Of a DNA stretch of 64,000 nt, positions 26,201 to 33,825 are shown piece by piece. A program made the translations under genes and the position numbers. The DNA lies in contig CAXYYJ010000017.1 in assembly GCA_964293475.1 (NCBI GenBank), forward strand, positions 26,081-90,080, given 5' to 3'. This stretch comes from UBA12170 sp964293475. Lineage in GTDB: Bacteria; Bacteroidota; Bacteroidia; Bacteroidales; UBA12170. The notes under the pieces are model-generated. The model was not told where the DNA came from and made no database searches. It saw nothing but the letters and a program-made list of their open reading frames with translations. Every line of letters starts with the position of its first letter. Within the stretch, counting starts at the first letter, position 1.

Positions 26201-28346
26201 GGATGAACAATTATTATCGCTCGGATTTGGCGAATTGTTTGAACATATTAAAAATGGAAAAGTTGTTTTCTTCCCCGATACCTATTACAATGTTCATGAT
26301 GTCGATCCATCATTTCCAGATTCTCCGGTATGGGTTAAGGCGTTGGGTTTCAGCTTAAATGATATTGGCGGAAATCCCAATAGAATAGTTTTGATGCACG
26401 AAAACATTACCGAACGCAAAAATGCAGAATCATTGTTGAATGATATCATTGAGAACAACCCGCTTTCAATTCAAGTAGCTGATAATAAAGGACATACTCT
26501 AAGAGTAAATCCTGCATTCGTCGAACTCTTTGGAGCTGTTCCTCCACAGGATTTTTCAATTTTTGATGATTTAATGAGGAAAAGCAATGAATTGGCGACT
26601 TTGGTTTCGCGGGCTAAAAAAGGAGAGATTGTTCATTTACCTGATACCTATTTTAATGCGCATGATGCAGTTGAACTGGCACCCGATATTCCACTATGGA
26701 TTCGCGCTTTGATATTCCCATTAAAAGATAGTGCAGGTAAGCCCCGGCGTCTTGTATTCATGCACGAAAACATTACAGAACGGAAATTCGTAGAACAGGA
26801 AATCATAAAAGCCAAAGAACAGGCCGAAGAAAGCGAGAAAAAATTCAGGGAAATGGCAGAGTTGTTGCCACAGATAGTTTTTGAAACCGATATACAGGGT
26901 AATCTTACCTATATAAACAAGTACGCTTATAAAATGACTGGATATTCTGAACAGGATTCGATCATCGGTAAAAGCAGTTTGGATTTTTATATCCCGGAAG
27001 ATAGGGAAAGGGCGATGCAAAATATAAAGATTCGCTATACTGGCGAAAAACTAATAGAAAGTAATGAATACACCATGATTCGCAAAGATGGTTCCACCTT
27101 TAATATTTTAGTTTACTCAAATCCCATTTTTAAGAATTCTAAACCTGTTGGGTTACGGGGGATTATTGTGGATATTTCTGAATTGAAGCAAACAGAACAG
27201 GAATTAATCAAAGCCAAACTTCAAGCCGAAGAAAGTGACCGCCTGAAATCTTCATTTTTAGCCAATATGAGCCACGAAATCCGAACTCCAATGAACGGCA
27301 TTTTAGGTTTTTCCGAATTGCTGAAAGAGCCTGATCTTTCTGGCGAAGAGCAACAGGCATATATTGCCATCATAGAAAAAAGCGGCAGGCGGATGTTGAA
27401 TATCATCAACGATATTGTGGATATTTCCAAAATAGAAGCCGGTCTGATGAATCTGGATATCAGTGAGTCGAACATCAACGAGCAAATAGAATACATTTAT
27501 ACATTTTTCAAGCCCGAGGTAGATGCAAAAGGAATGAAGCTTTGCTTCAGAAATTCTTTGATAACAAAGGAAGCAATTATTAAAACCGACCGCGAAAAAC
27601 TATATGCTATACTTACCAATCTTGTTAAAAATGCCATTAAATACTCAAATAGTGGCACGATAGAATTCGGGTATATTAAGAGAGACAAATCACTTGAATT
27701 CTATGTGAAAGATACTGGTATTGGAATTCCCAAAGACCGGCAGGAAGCCATATTTGAGCGTTTTATCCAAGCTGATATTTCTGATAAAATGGCCCGACAG
27801 GGTGCCGGATTGGGTCTGGCAATTACGAAATCATATATTGAAATGATGGGGGGTAAAATTTGGGTAGAGAGCAATGAAGGAATTGGCTCAACATTTTATT
27901 TCACCCTGCCTTACAGCCTTGAATCGGGTACAAAAACAATTGACCCTCAACAGATTACCAATGAAAAAAACGAAACTACAAGAAAGTTAAAAATTATAAT
28001 AGCAGAGGATGATGAAGTATCGGAAAAGTTGATTGACAGTTATATTAAAATTTTTGGTAAAGAAATTTTAAAAGCAAGAACTGGGGTCGAAGTTGTGGAA
28101 CAATGCCGCTCCAATCCCGATATTGATTTGATATTGATGGATATCAGAATGCCCGTAATGGATGGGTACGAAGCCATTCGTCAAATCAGGAAATTTAACA
28201 AAGAAGTCATCATTATTGCGCAAACCGCCTATGGACTAACGGGCGACAGGGATAAATCAATGGATTCTGGGTGCAACGACTACATTGCAAAACCGATTAA
28301 AAAAATAGAATTGCAAAAAATGATTGTAAAGTATTTTGGGAGCTAA
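20280..28346 (+). CDS. Giant soluble hybrid histidine kinase with about 15 PAS domains and a PocR domain
   Basis: A 2688-aa protein with no transmembrane helix. About seven PAS/PAC units lie between residues 70 and 1010. A Cys-rich PocR sensory domain follows (about 1012-1220; GWCRFMDAASRKACG, DCGKWHCHESCW). Eight further PAS units fill about 1260-2305. HisKA follows, with His2332 in NMSHEIRTPMNG, then an ATPase (GAGLGLAITKSYIEMMGGKIWVES is split by short loops) and a C-terminal receiver with Asp2621 in LILMDIRMP. Linkers of the form KSEEIAAQNEELNLAN recur four times and are probably coiled coils. Two PAS units near residues 724-855 and 1261-1384 come from a recent DNA duplication; those at about 1929-2175 are an older tandem pair. 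A Crp/Fnr regulator follows 42 bp downstream. The signal is unknown. Confidence 0.95.
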   Translation: MKKQKINSEESDVLRQKAAELLPDKGKVRLVSTPASEHEMLKMISELERYQIELEMQNEELVVAKEKAELAEEKYAELYDFAPYGYLSLSEKGEILQLNFAAASILGKERTTLINKRFDYFVSTDTQATFNYFFKNVFATKLKQTCELTIATKGNLPVYVRIDGVISQNNDLCLLTLNDITESILAKKELQGTEEKYRSSEFDLKKAQRISHLGNWELNIKTNELVWSEEIYRIFDCEPHEFKATYEAFLGFIHPEDREIVNEAYVQSLKEKTEYHIEHRIVTKNNQIKYVREKCTSTFDEQGNPLNSFGIVIDISEQKALEFELAESAERYKSLHNASFGGIAIHDKGIILECNKGLSEMTGYSLEELIGMDGMLLIVPEHRELVMDKIVTGSEKPYEANGLRKNGEQFPMRLEARNVPYKGKNIRTVEFRDITESKNAEKALRRSEAKLSALFTSMSEMVVLHELVFDEEGKPVNYRITDCNDAFTKITGISRDSAVGKLATELYGVAVPPYFNEFKEVAITGKPYNSETYYEPMDKHLNISVICPEKNHFATITTNITERKQAEDALRESEKEYRNLIEFSPVAMAIIHDWKTVYFNPAAVELFGAKKQDELLGKHIYELIHPDFHELAIDNAKLLAENGYVVMQEQKYIKLDGTILDVETQAKSIRFNDNVATLVVMNDITERKQAEQLIQNKSEEIAAQNEELNLANLELFAAKEMAEKSEERYRGLLTNLETGVVVHAIDTSIVLSNSRASELLGLSEDQMKGKVAIDSAWQFIYENYKPLPVSDYPVIRVLNSKKPIKNQVLGVCQKNKDITWLLVNGFPVFNNKNEILEIIISFIDITERKQAELLIQDKSEEIAAQNEELNLANIELITARKKAEESEIKFRTLSENSPAIIYRILLKPSFKFEYVSPAVTEITGYTPEDHYADPYLGYKLVHPDDRIILENAAHKTQGEPIILRWIKKDGKIIWTEQRNVLIFDTEGNPFAIEGIATDITIQKEAEQELKRIEWLLTSKAKVFETKEQAYIPPYGDLVDINTSRLILDSVGEQTLTDIVGDYLNLLDTSAAVYEKNGDYALGIFSSGWCRFMDAASRKACGTDDNRTALDCGKWHCHESCWSNASKSAIESGHPADIECNGGIRLYAVPIRVSDEIVGAINFGYGDPPRDERKLRELATLYQVSYDELRTHALNYESRPPYIVDLAKNRLQSSARLIGEIIERKQAELLIQNKSEEIAAQNEELNLANIELIAAKEKAEESEERYRGLLTNLETGVVVHAIDTSIILSNSRSSELLGLSEDQMKGKVAIDSAWQFIYENYKPLPVSDYPVIRVLNSKKPIKNQVLGVCQKNKDITWLLVNGFPVFNTNDEILEIVISFIDITERKKAELLIQDKSEEIAAQNEELNLANIELIAAKKKAEESEARFRNLMESIDTVSAQSYSPEGITQFWNKASENLYGYTQQEAIGRNLLDLIIPSEMKDVVINAIKEMSETGKAIPSGELVLKHKDGSPISVISHHAVVKVPGHEPELFCLDIDISQRKMLENEVKESEERFNLAMKASNDGLFDWNLETNEIYYSPGWKKMLGYADHELPNDFSVWEKTTAPEDVKKSWELQQKLITKQIDRFVMEFKMKHKDGHWVDILARSEAIFNESGKAVRMVGTHTNISETKQAEMIAIKERAISDSIIESIPGAFYMLDENGRYVRWNAYQRDVIVGKPDSMVPDINAIDTIHPDDRESVGSRIANVLRDGIAETVEGRVLLHGGPEYKWMLMTGRRVVIEEKPYLLGIGMDITERKLAEEKLMKSEERYALGLEASEQGIWDWNVETNEVFYSAQWKKQIGYNDDELKSEFNSWVDHLHPDEKDYCQNAVENYLKKPAEHFILDFRFRHKDGTYRLIHNKAASIKNHEGKVIRLFGTHTDITDSKLNEAIFKDIIEKNPMSIQILDMEGYPLQVNPAHTKLFGVEPPANYSIFKDEQLLSLGFGELFEHIKNGKVVFFPDTYYNVHDVDPSFPDSPVWVKALGFSLNDIGGNPNRIVLMHENITERKNAESLLNDIIENNPLSIQVADNKGHTLRVNPAFVELFGAVPPQDFSIFDDLMRKSNELATLVSRAKKGEIVHLPDTYFNAHDAVELAPDIPLWIRALIFPLKDSAGKPRRLVFMHENITERKFVEQEIIKAKEQAEESEKKFREMAELLPQIVFETDIQGNLTYINKYAYKMTGYSEQDSIIGKSSLDFYIPEDRERAMQNIKIRYTGEKLIESNEYTMIRKDGSTFNILVYSNPIFKNSKPVGLRGIIVDISELKQTEQELIKAKLQAEESDRLKSSFLANMSHEIRTPMNGILGFSELLKEPDLSGEEQQAYIAIIEKSGRRMLNIINDIVDISKIEAGLMNLDISESNINEQIEYIYTFFKPEVDAKGMKLCFRNSLITKEAIIKTDREKLYAILTNLVKNAIKYSNSGTIEFGYIKRDKSLEFYVKDTGIGIPKDRQEAIFERFIQADISDKMARQGAGLGLAITKSYIEMMGGKIWVESNEGIGSTFYFTLPYSLESGTKTIDPQQITNEKNETTRKLKIIIAEDDEVSEKLIDSYIKIFGKEILKARTGVEVVEQCRSNPDIDLILMDIRMPVMDGYEAIRQIRKFNKEVIIIAQTAYGLTGDRDKSMDSGCNDYIAKPIKKIELQKMIVKYFGS
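22329..22939 (+). repeat. Direct repeat copy 1 inside the giant kinase
   Basis: Aligns with 23937-24547 at a constant offset of 1608 bp (536 codons). The stretch 22596-22770 is identical to 24204-24378 over 175 bp; elsewhere differences are scattered single bases. It covers a coiled-coil linker, one PAS domain and the next linker. Confidence 0.9.
23937..24547 (+). repeat. Direct repeat copy 2 inside the giant kinase
   Basis: Partner of 22329-22939. The segment between the copies carries one PAS domain and the PocR domain, so recombination between copies would delete the PocR sensor in frame. Confidence 0.9.
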
Positions 28347-28388
28347 TTAGAAATTTTTCTGAATACTAAACATCATAAAATCAACAAG

Positions 28389-28937
28389 ATGCTAAAAGAA
28401 TTATTGCCAGAAAACCGGGTTGAAGAGCTGCTTTCAATAGGAACTGAAAAATCAATTTTGGCCACAGAATATTTTATCGAAGCCGGAGAAAAACCGCAAA
28501 AAATCGCTTTTATTTTTAAGGGCTTATTTCGTTATGTATATTGCAATGATAAAGGAGATGAATTTACAAAAGCAATTTTGCCCGAGAATAATTTCATCAG
28601 TTCATATTCAGCAATGGTTTTAGGCAAACCTTCCTACTTTTCCATCGAAGCTCTGGAAAATTCTAAAGTGCTCGAGATTGTTTGGTCAGACTTCAACCAA
28701 CTAAAAGATGGCGATATCTTTTGGCTTCAATTTCTAATGAAATTTATTGAGAAGGGTTATATTATCAAAGAAAAGCGGGAGCGCGATTTGTTATTGCTTG
28801 ATGCCGAAACGAGATACAGGAATTTCCTAACAGAATTCCCCGGTATGGATCAAAGAGTAAAGCAAGGAATAATAGCCTCTTACTTGGGTATCCAACCAGA
28901 AACATTGAGCCGAATACGAAAAAAAATCCTTTTTTGA
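28389..28937 (+). CDS. Crp/Fnr-family transcriptional regulator
   Basis: A 182-aa protein with a cyclic-nucleotide-binding-like beta-roll (about 20-115; FIFKGLFRYVYCNDKGDEFTK) and a short C-terminal helix-turn-helix whose recognition helix is ASYLGIQPETLSRIRKK. It lacks the Fnr cysteine cluster and a clear cAMP-binding Arg, so the effector is unknown. It follows the giant kinase by 42 bp and precedes the short-chain dehydrogenase, which has its own promoter box. A second, related regulator lies at 30083. Confidence 0.88.
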   Translation: MLKELLPENRVEELLSIGTEKSILATEYFIEAGEKPQKIAFIFKGLFRYVYCNDKGDEFTKAILPENNFISSYSAMVLGKPSYFSIEALENSKVLEIVWSDFNQLKDGDIFWLQFLMKFIEKGYIIKEKRERDLLLLDAETRYRNFLTEFPGMDQRVKQGIIASYLGIQPETLSRIRKKILF

Positions 28938-28969
28938 CCTAAGTCAATGTGTCTGAGAATTTGACAGCT

Positions 28970-28977
28970 TAGTTTTG
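28970..28977 (+). promoter_or_regulatory. TAnnTTTG -7 box for the short-chain dehydrogenase
   Basis: TAGTTTTG lies 29 bp before the ATG at 29007, predicting a leader of about 25 nt. Confidence 0.5.
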
Positions 28978-29006
28978 CAGTATTGTTAATCCAAAATTTT
29001 AAAATC

Positions 29007-29747
29007 ATGATACTCAAAAACAATACTGTATTAATTACAGGCGGAAGTTCAGGCATTGGACTCGAATTAAGCAAAGTGCTTATTCAAAAAGGAAATAAAG
29101 TAATCGTCTGCGGCAAATCGAGCGAAAAACTTTCGGCGGCAAAGAAAACTTTACCCCAGCTAATAACCTACCAATGCGATTTGTCCAACAGCCAGCAATG
29201 CATTGATTTTGCCGGAAAAATTGCACAAAATCATCCCGATTTAAACATCCTCATCAACAATGCAGCCACTGTCAATAAAATCGATTTCATCAAGGATGAA
29301 AATGCCCTTGAACTTGCCGAGAACGAATATCAAACAAATCTGATAGCGCCAATCCGGTTAATAAAACTTCTTTTTAAAACCATAAGTGCAAATAGTTCAC
29401 CGGCCATTATCAATGTTACAACAGGTTTAATTTACGCTCCCAGAGTTATTTATCCATTCTACAATTCATCCAAATCGGCTCTTCATTCATTTACTCAAAC
29501 GCTTAGAATTCGATTGAAAGATGAAAAAACCCAGGTGGTTGAAGTAATGTTTCCGGCGGTTGATACACCCTGGCATCAAGGCACCCCCCCGAAAATTGCC
29601 ATAAAGGTGGATGCAGCTGTTGCAGAAATGATAAAAGGACTTGAAGGCGGAAAATCGGAAATTAAAGTTGGGGGAGCAAAAATTCTTTACCTGATGTCGA
29701 GAATTGCTCCCGGGTTTGCTCTTAAAAAAATTAATGAAATTCAATGA
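29007..29747 (+). CDS. Short-chain dehydrogenase/reductase, DltE-like
   Basis: A 246-aa Rossmann enzyme. It has the NAD(P) motif TGGSSGIGLELSKVL, the NNA motif (ILINNAAT), catalytic Ser in INVTTG, and the YxxxK pair in YNSSKSALHSF. The order and the MFPAVDTPWHQG stretch resemble DltE-type SDRs. The substrate is unknown. The start at 29007 (MILKNNTVLITGG) is chosen over 28983 on family length and the promoter box. Its stop overlaps the start of the broken methyltransferase gene by 4 bp, so the two were an operon. Confidence 0.9.
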   Translation: MILKNNTVLITGGSSGIGLELSKVLIQKGNKVIVCGKSSEKLSAAKKTLPQLITYQCDLSNSQQCIDFAGKIAQNHPDLNILINNAATVNKIDFIKDENALELAENEYQTNLIAPIRLIKLLFKTISANSSPAIINVTTGLIYAPRVIYPFYNSSKSALHSFTQTLRIRLKDEKTQVVEVMFPAVDTPWHQGTPPKIAIKVDAAVAEMIKGLEGGKSEIKVGGAKILYLMSRIAPGFALKKINEIQ

Positions 29748-29944
29748 AAATGGAGCAAACTCATGTTTTCCCAGCACAGAAAGCCAATCAGTTAGACAGC
29801 AAACTCAGAAGTTTTTTTCAAAATCCTTACAAAATTCTAACCCCCTATGTTCTCAAAGGAATGACGGTGCTGGATTATGGTTGCGGAAATGGCTATTCAC
29901 AATATCGGGTAGTGAACTTGTCTTTTATTATAATCCTACCCTAA
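29744..29944 (+). pseudogene. Remnant of a class I SAM-dependent methyltransferase
   Basis: The frame begins at the ATGA overlap with the dehydrogenase and reads QTHVFPAQKANQLDSKLR, then MTVLDYGCGNGY, the SAM-binding motif I region. After GNGY the frame loses sense. One base shift restores LFTISGSEL, as expected after GxGxG (GYFTI...), indicating a 1-nt deletion near 29894. Soon after that all similarity ends: no further methyltransferase motifs are found before the next gene at 30083. So it is both frameshifted and truncated. Confidence 0.7.
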
Positions 29945-30082
29945 AAAATCCTATTTTTGATAAAAAACACGAATGTAATCCGGAGGTTCGATTGCTTTTA
30001 CTTACAACTAAAAGTCAGTACCGGCAATCACTTTGTATCCTTCACGCATTCAATAATTTGATATAACTTCAAAAACAGAGCT

Positions 30083-30652
30083 ATGCTGGCACAAATTTTT
30101 AAAAAAGCGTTCGACAAATATTTTAATGCTCCCATAGAAGCCTGGGTCGAATTTGCCAATTTTTGCGAACCAATTTCATTTGAAAAAGACGATATAATTA
30201 AACAGGAAGAGAAAACGGAAAAGTATTTTTACTTTATCTTGTCCGGAAGCGCAGGGTTATTTCTGTGGAAAGAGAACAATTTTGTGTGCCTTGACTTTGC
30301 TTTCGAAAATAATTTTTGCTGCGATTATATGTCATTGCTTCTAAAAAGCCCAACCCCATTGCAGGTTGTAGCTCTCGAGAAGTCCGAAATGGTTAGAATA
30401 ACTAGAGACAATTTTTATAGATTAGCGCAAACCCCTATGGGACAGGTTATTAATCAAATATCCGCTGAAACTTCATTTATTGATAAACAACAGCAGCAAA
30501 TAGAATTGTTAACTAAAACCGCCGAAGAGCGATATCGGATTTTAGCAGACAAGTATCCGAATATTTACCAGCGCGTAGCTCAAAAACATATAGCCTCTTA
30601 TTTGGGAATTACGCCTCAGAGCTTAAGCAGAATAAGAAAATCGTCAAAGTGA
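30083..30652 (+). CDS. Crp/Fnr-family transcriptional regulator (second copy)
   Basis: A 189-aa regulator with a beta-roll (about 30-120; KTEKYFYFILSGSAGLF) and a C-terminal helix-turn-helix, AQKHIASYLGITPQSLSRIRK, very like that of the regulator at 28389 (ASYLGIQPETLSRIRK). The effector residues are not recognisable. It sits downstream of the methyltransferase remnant and upstream of an outer-membrane barrel gene. Both regulators may read related sites in this cluster. Confidence 0.88.
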   Translation: MLAQIFKKAFDKYFNAPIEAWVEFANFCEPISFEKDDIIKQEEKTEKYFYFILSGSAGLFLWKENNFVCLDFAFENNFCCDYMSLLLKSPTPLQVVALEKSEMVRITRDNFYRLAQTPMGQVINQISAETSFIDKQQQQIELLTKTAEERYRILADKYPNIYQRVAQKHIASYLGITPQSLSRIRKSSK

Positions 30653-30725
30653 TTTTTTACCATTTGGTAATTTTTATCTAAAACAGAAATTCAACATTTG
30701 CATCCTAATCATAACAACAAAAAAG

Positions 30726-31295
30726 ATGCGAATACTATTTATTATTGCTTTGACATTTTTCGTGAGCACAACGTTTGCTCAATCCAATTTGGTTGAAAAA
30801 ACATTCCAAAGAAAAGGTTTAGTTTTTGGGGTTGGTTTGGGGGGTGGAGTCCTGTCATTAAATACCAATGATACTTTAAGTAGTTCATTTTCAACTACTA
30901 TTCCCAATATTAAAGTGGGCTACATGCTCAATAATCGTTTTGCTTTATATGTCTTATTGCCTGGTGCAAATTACAAATACAAAGGAAAAAGCAGAGGATT
31001 TGAAGGCATTTTAGTTTCAGGTCAATACTGGATTAAGGACCATTGGTGGGTTTTGGGGGGAGCAGGTTTAACCTTCGATGCAGCAGCTTTTTACACGGTG
31101 AATGACCCTGAAACAGCAGGTTTTTATACCGGACTTCCAGCATTCACTGCATCTTCAGGTTACGAAGTTTGGCATAAAGGTAAATTTGCCTTAGACATTC
31201 AGTACCGTTTTTTCTATGGCAAATCTAACTTACCCAACCGTGGCCTTAGAAACGGAATCTCGAATATGGTTGTTATTGGTTTCAACTGGTATTGA
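30726..31295 (+). CDS. Outer-membrane beta-barrel protein, small
   Basis: A 189-aa protein with a signal peptide (MRILFIIALTFFVSTTFAQ) and alternating beta strands (GLVFGVGLGGGVLSL, FALYVLLPGANYKYKG, FALDIQYRFFYG) ending NMVVIGFNWY, a C-terminal aromatic strand as in small barrels. The specific role is unknown. It lies 73 bp after the Crp/Fnr gene and 68 bp before the serine hydrolase. Confidence 0.72.
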   Translation: MRILFIIALTFFVSTTFAQSNLVEKTFQRKGLVFGVGLGGGVLSLNTNDTLSSSFSTTIPNIKVGYMLNNRFALYVLLPGANYKYKGKSRGFEGILVSGQYWIKDHWWVLGGAGLTFDAAAFYTVNDPETAGFYTGLPAFTASSGYEVWHKGKFALDIQYRFFYGKSNLPNRGLRNGISNMVVIGFNWY

Positions 31296-31363
31296 TGCCT
31301 CAGCAAATCTGGTAAAAAGTTGGAAAAATATCATTACTTTTAATTTTCAAAGTCCTATTAATC

Positions 31364-32428
31364 ATGACAACATCACAAAATTCAGTAGCAAATTTTAATG
31401 TGGAAAAAATTCAGAGCATCTTAAGCAAAATAGTTGATGATAAGTTGATTTTTGGAACTGTCTTAACCATCGAAAAAGGCAATAACCGTTGGACGGGTGC
31501 CGCCGGCAACTTGACCGCTGACCAGCCATATTTCATTGCAAGCACCACCAAAATTTATATAACCGCCCTTATTCTCAAGCTGATGGCTAAGGATAAATTA
31601 TCACTCGACGATAAAATATCTAAATTTTTATCGCAACAAATAATGCAGAATCTCATCGTTTACAAGGGCGTGGATTATTCAGCAAGCTTAACAGTGCGAA
31701 ATTTATTGGCCCACACCTCCGGATTGCCCGATTATTTCGAAGACAAAGGAGCCGACGGTAAAAGTCTTTTGCAGAAATTGCAGGAAGGAAACGACCAAAG
31801 CTGGACTTTTGAACAAACCGTGGAAATGTCAAAACACATGAAGCCAAAATTTGCCCCCAATACCAAAGGAAAGGCACATTATTCGGATACGAACTTTCAG
31901 CTATTGGGGAAAATTCTGGAAAATATCTATGACAAGAATATTGGCTTAGTTTTAAACGATGCAATTTTTCAGCCACTTGGGCTCAAACAAACCTATTTGT
32001 ACCTCGATGCAGCCGATAAAAAGCCGACAGCTATGTACTTCAAAAACAAGCTTTTGGATATTCCAAAAGCCATGACTTCCTTTGGGGCTGATGGCGGGGT
32101 TGTATCAACTTCAGAAGAATCGCTGATTTTTCTAAAAGCATTCTTCAATGGCTATTTTTTCCCAAAAGGCTATTTGCCACTGCTTTACCAATGGAACAAT
32201 GTGATGTTCCCCCTGGAATACGGTGTGGGAATAATGAAGTTTCAGTTGCCTTCTTTTTTTACCATGTTTCGCAAGATGCCAGCTTTACTGGGGCACTCTG
32301 GCCTATCAGGTGCATTTGCATTTTATGCCCCGGAAAAAGATGTTTTTTTAGCAGGTACAGTAAATCAGATTCACAATCCTGGAACTTCATTTAAAATGTT
32401 GCTGAAGATTTTGAGTGTGGTGAAATAG
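31364..32428 (+). CDS. Serine hydrolase of the beta-lactamase class C fold
   Basis: A 354-aa protein with the three motifs of the class C/DD-peptidase fold: SxxK in IASTTKIYITAL (about residues 62-73), YxN in YSDTNFQLLGK, and HSG in LGHSGLSGAFAF. NLLAHTSGLPDYF is the usual conserved loop. No signal peptide is visible, so it may act in the cytoplasm or depend on an unseen export route. It could be an esterase or peptidase; beta-lactamase activity cannot be concluded from fold alone. Confidence 0.88.
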   Translation: MTTSQNSVANFNVEKIQSILSKIVDDKLIFGTVLTIEKGNNRWTGAAGNLTADQPYFIASTTKIYITALILKLMAKDKLSLDDKISKFLSQQIMQNLIVYKGVDYSASLTVRNLLAHTSGLPDYFEDKGADGKSLLQKLQEGNDQSWTFEQTVEMSKHMKPKFAPNTKGKAHYSDTNFQLLGKILENIYDKNIGLVLNDAIFQPLGLKQTYLYLDAADKKPTAMYFKNKLLDIPKAMTSFGADGGVVSTSEESLIFLKAFFNGYFFPKGYLPLLYQWNNVMFPLEYGVGIMKFQLPSFFTMFRKMPALLGHSGLSGAFAFYAPEKDVFLAGTVNQIHNPGTSFKMLLKILSVVK

Positions 32429-33089
32429 AATTCTGAAGATTGACTTTTTATTTTATTTCTTTAGGCCAAATTCCTTTAGTAAAACTGAATTTAAATATCA
32501 AAGCTTTACGAAATATGCTTTTTTAATATAGGCAATGAAGATAATCATGTTCACTTTTTGGTTCAGTCTTTACCAATTATAATACTCCAACCATACTGCT
32601 AATAGTATTCAATAGCATAACTGCAAGATATATTTTTAGGAAGAATCCTTTTATTAAGGATCAATATTTTATAAGTGAATTCCGCATAGATGATTATTTT
32701 GTGAATATGGCAAATATGCGTAGAAAAAAATACACAAAATAGTGTATTATGGTCTGAATTAATTAATATAAATAATGTATAAGCACTATATATGGATTAA
32801 TATCCAGCACTTTTTTTGTAGATTTTCGGATACACTTCCATGTTAATAGCGGCAGTTTATTTACATTTTTCGAAAGAATAAACTCTTGTAAAAACAATTC
32901 CATTGGGATTTTTTTTACCGGCATCTGATGCAAATTACAGCGATTTGAAAATGGGGTTTAACAACCAGCAGTACAACAAAAACCGCTTTTTGGAGTTTTT
33001 CTAATTAACAAAATCATGTTTAAAAATGATTGTCAATTTAACCCGCGCAAAATATAGAATACCTATTTTTATTTCAAAATAACTTATCT
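32429..33089. other. AT-rich spacer without a supported gene
   Basis: About 660 bp, with a small dyad near 32641-32660 (ATCCTT/AAGGAT). A stretch ending at 33004 reads as about 36 protein-like codons (FFLPASDANYSDLKMGF) but has no start; it may be the tail of a lost gene. No promoter for the ExbB gene could be assigned. Confidence 0.4.
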
Positions 33090-33812
33090 ATGAATATTAT
33101 GCATTTTATGATGGAAATGACTCAAATAATCGCATCGACCGATCTTTTTCAGCCCACCTTAAGTCTTTTAAGTGTTCCTGCATCAAAAATATCCCTGTCT
33201 CTGATGGATCTACTCATTGCCGGCGGATGGATTATGTGGGTTTTGGGGCTCATGTCTGTGCTGTCCATTTATATTTTTATCGAGCGCTATCTGGTAATTT
33301 CGCGAAATTCCAAGGAAGACCGTAACTTTATGAATACCATCCGCGATCATATCTACGATGGAAAAATCGACACCGCAAAAAGTCTCTGTCAGCGGGAAAA
33401 TACACCCATTGCACGAATGATTGAAAAGGGTCTTTCACGCATAGGCAAACCCCTGAACGATATTCATGCGGCCATAGAAAATGTTGGAAATCTGGAAGTT
33501 TCGCGAATGGAGAAAAACATTACAGCAATTGGCACCATTGCCAGCACTGCCCCAATGCTCGGATTTCTGGGTACCGTAATCGGAATGATTGTAGCCTTTT
33601 ACGATATGTCGATGGCAGGAAACAACATTGATATTCAGTTGCTTTCCAGTGGAATCTATCAAGCCATGGTTACCACCGTGGGCGGACTTATTGTGGGCAT
33701 TATTGCCTATGTTCTTTACAATATTCTTGTGGCAAAAATAGATAAAATGGTTTTCCTGCTCGAAGCACGTGCCAGCGAGTTTATGGATGTTCTTAACGAG
33801 CCAGCAGCTTAA
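33090..33812 (+). CDS. exbB: MotA/TolQ/ExbB proton channel family protein
   Basis: A 240-aa inner-membrane protein. It has three helices (about 37-57, 145-165 and 192-212); the last two form the conserved proton-channel domain, with IASTAPMLGFLGTVIGMIVAF and MVTTVGGLIVGIIAY. It powers TonB-dependent uptake together with the next two genes (ExbD-like and TonB). The genes are 13 and 5 bp apart. The TolQ/ExbB distinction is made by the neighbouring tonB. The start is at the first ATG; ATGs a few codons later are possible. Confidence 0.92.
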   Translation: MNIMHFMMEMTQIIASTDLFQPTLSLLSVPASKISLSLMDLLIAGGWIMWVLGLMSVLSIYIFIERYLVISRNSKEDRNFMNTIRDHIYDGKIDTAKSLCQRENTPIARMIEKGLSRIGKPLNDIHAAIENVGNLEVSRMEKNITAIGTIASTAPMLGFLGTVIGMIVAFYDMSMAGNNIDIQLLSSGIYQAMVTTVGGLIVGIIAYVLYNILVAKIDKMVFLLEARASEFMDVLNEPAA

Positions 33813-33825
33813 TAACCAATATATT

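Noticed and set aside
31364..32428. Antibiotic-resistance beta-lactamase
   Set aside because: The SxxK, YxN and HSG motifs are shared with esterases and peptidases, and no signal peptide is visible, so resistance cannot be claimed.
32880..33004. Possible short protein ending FNNQQYNKNRFLEFF
   Set aside because: About 36 codons with a stop just upstream and no start; at most a gene remnant.
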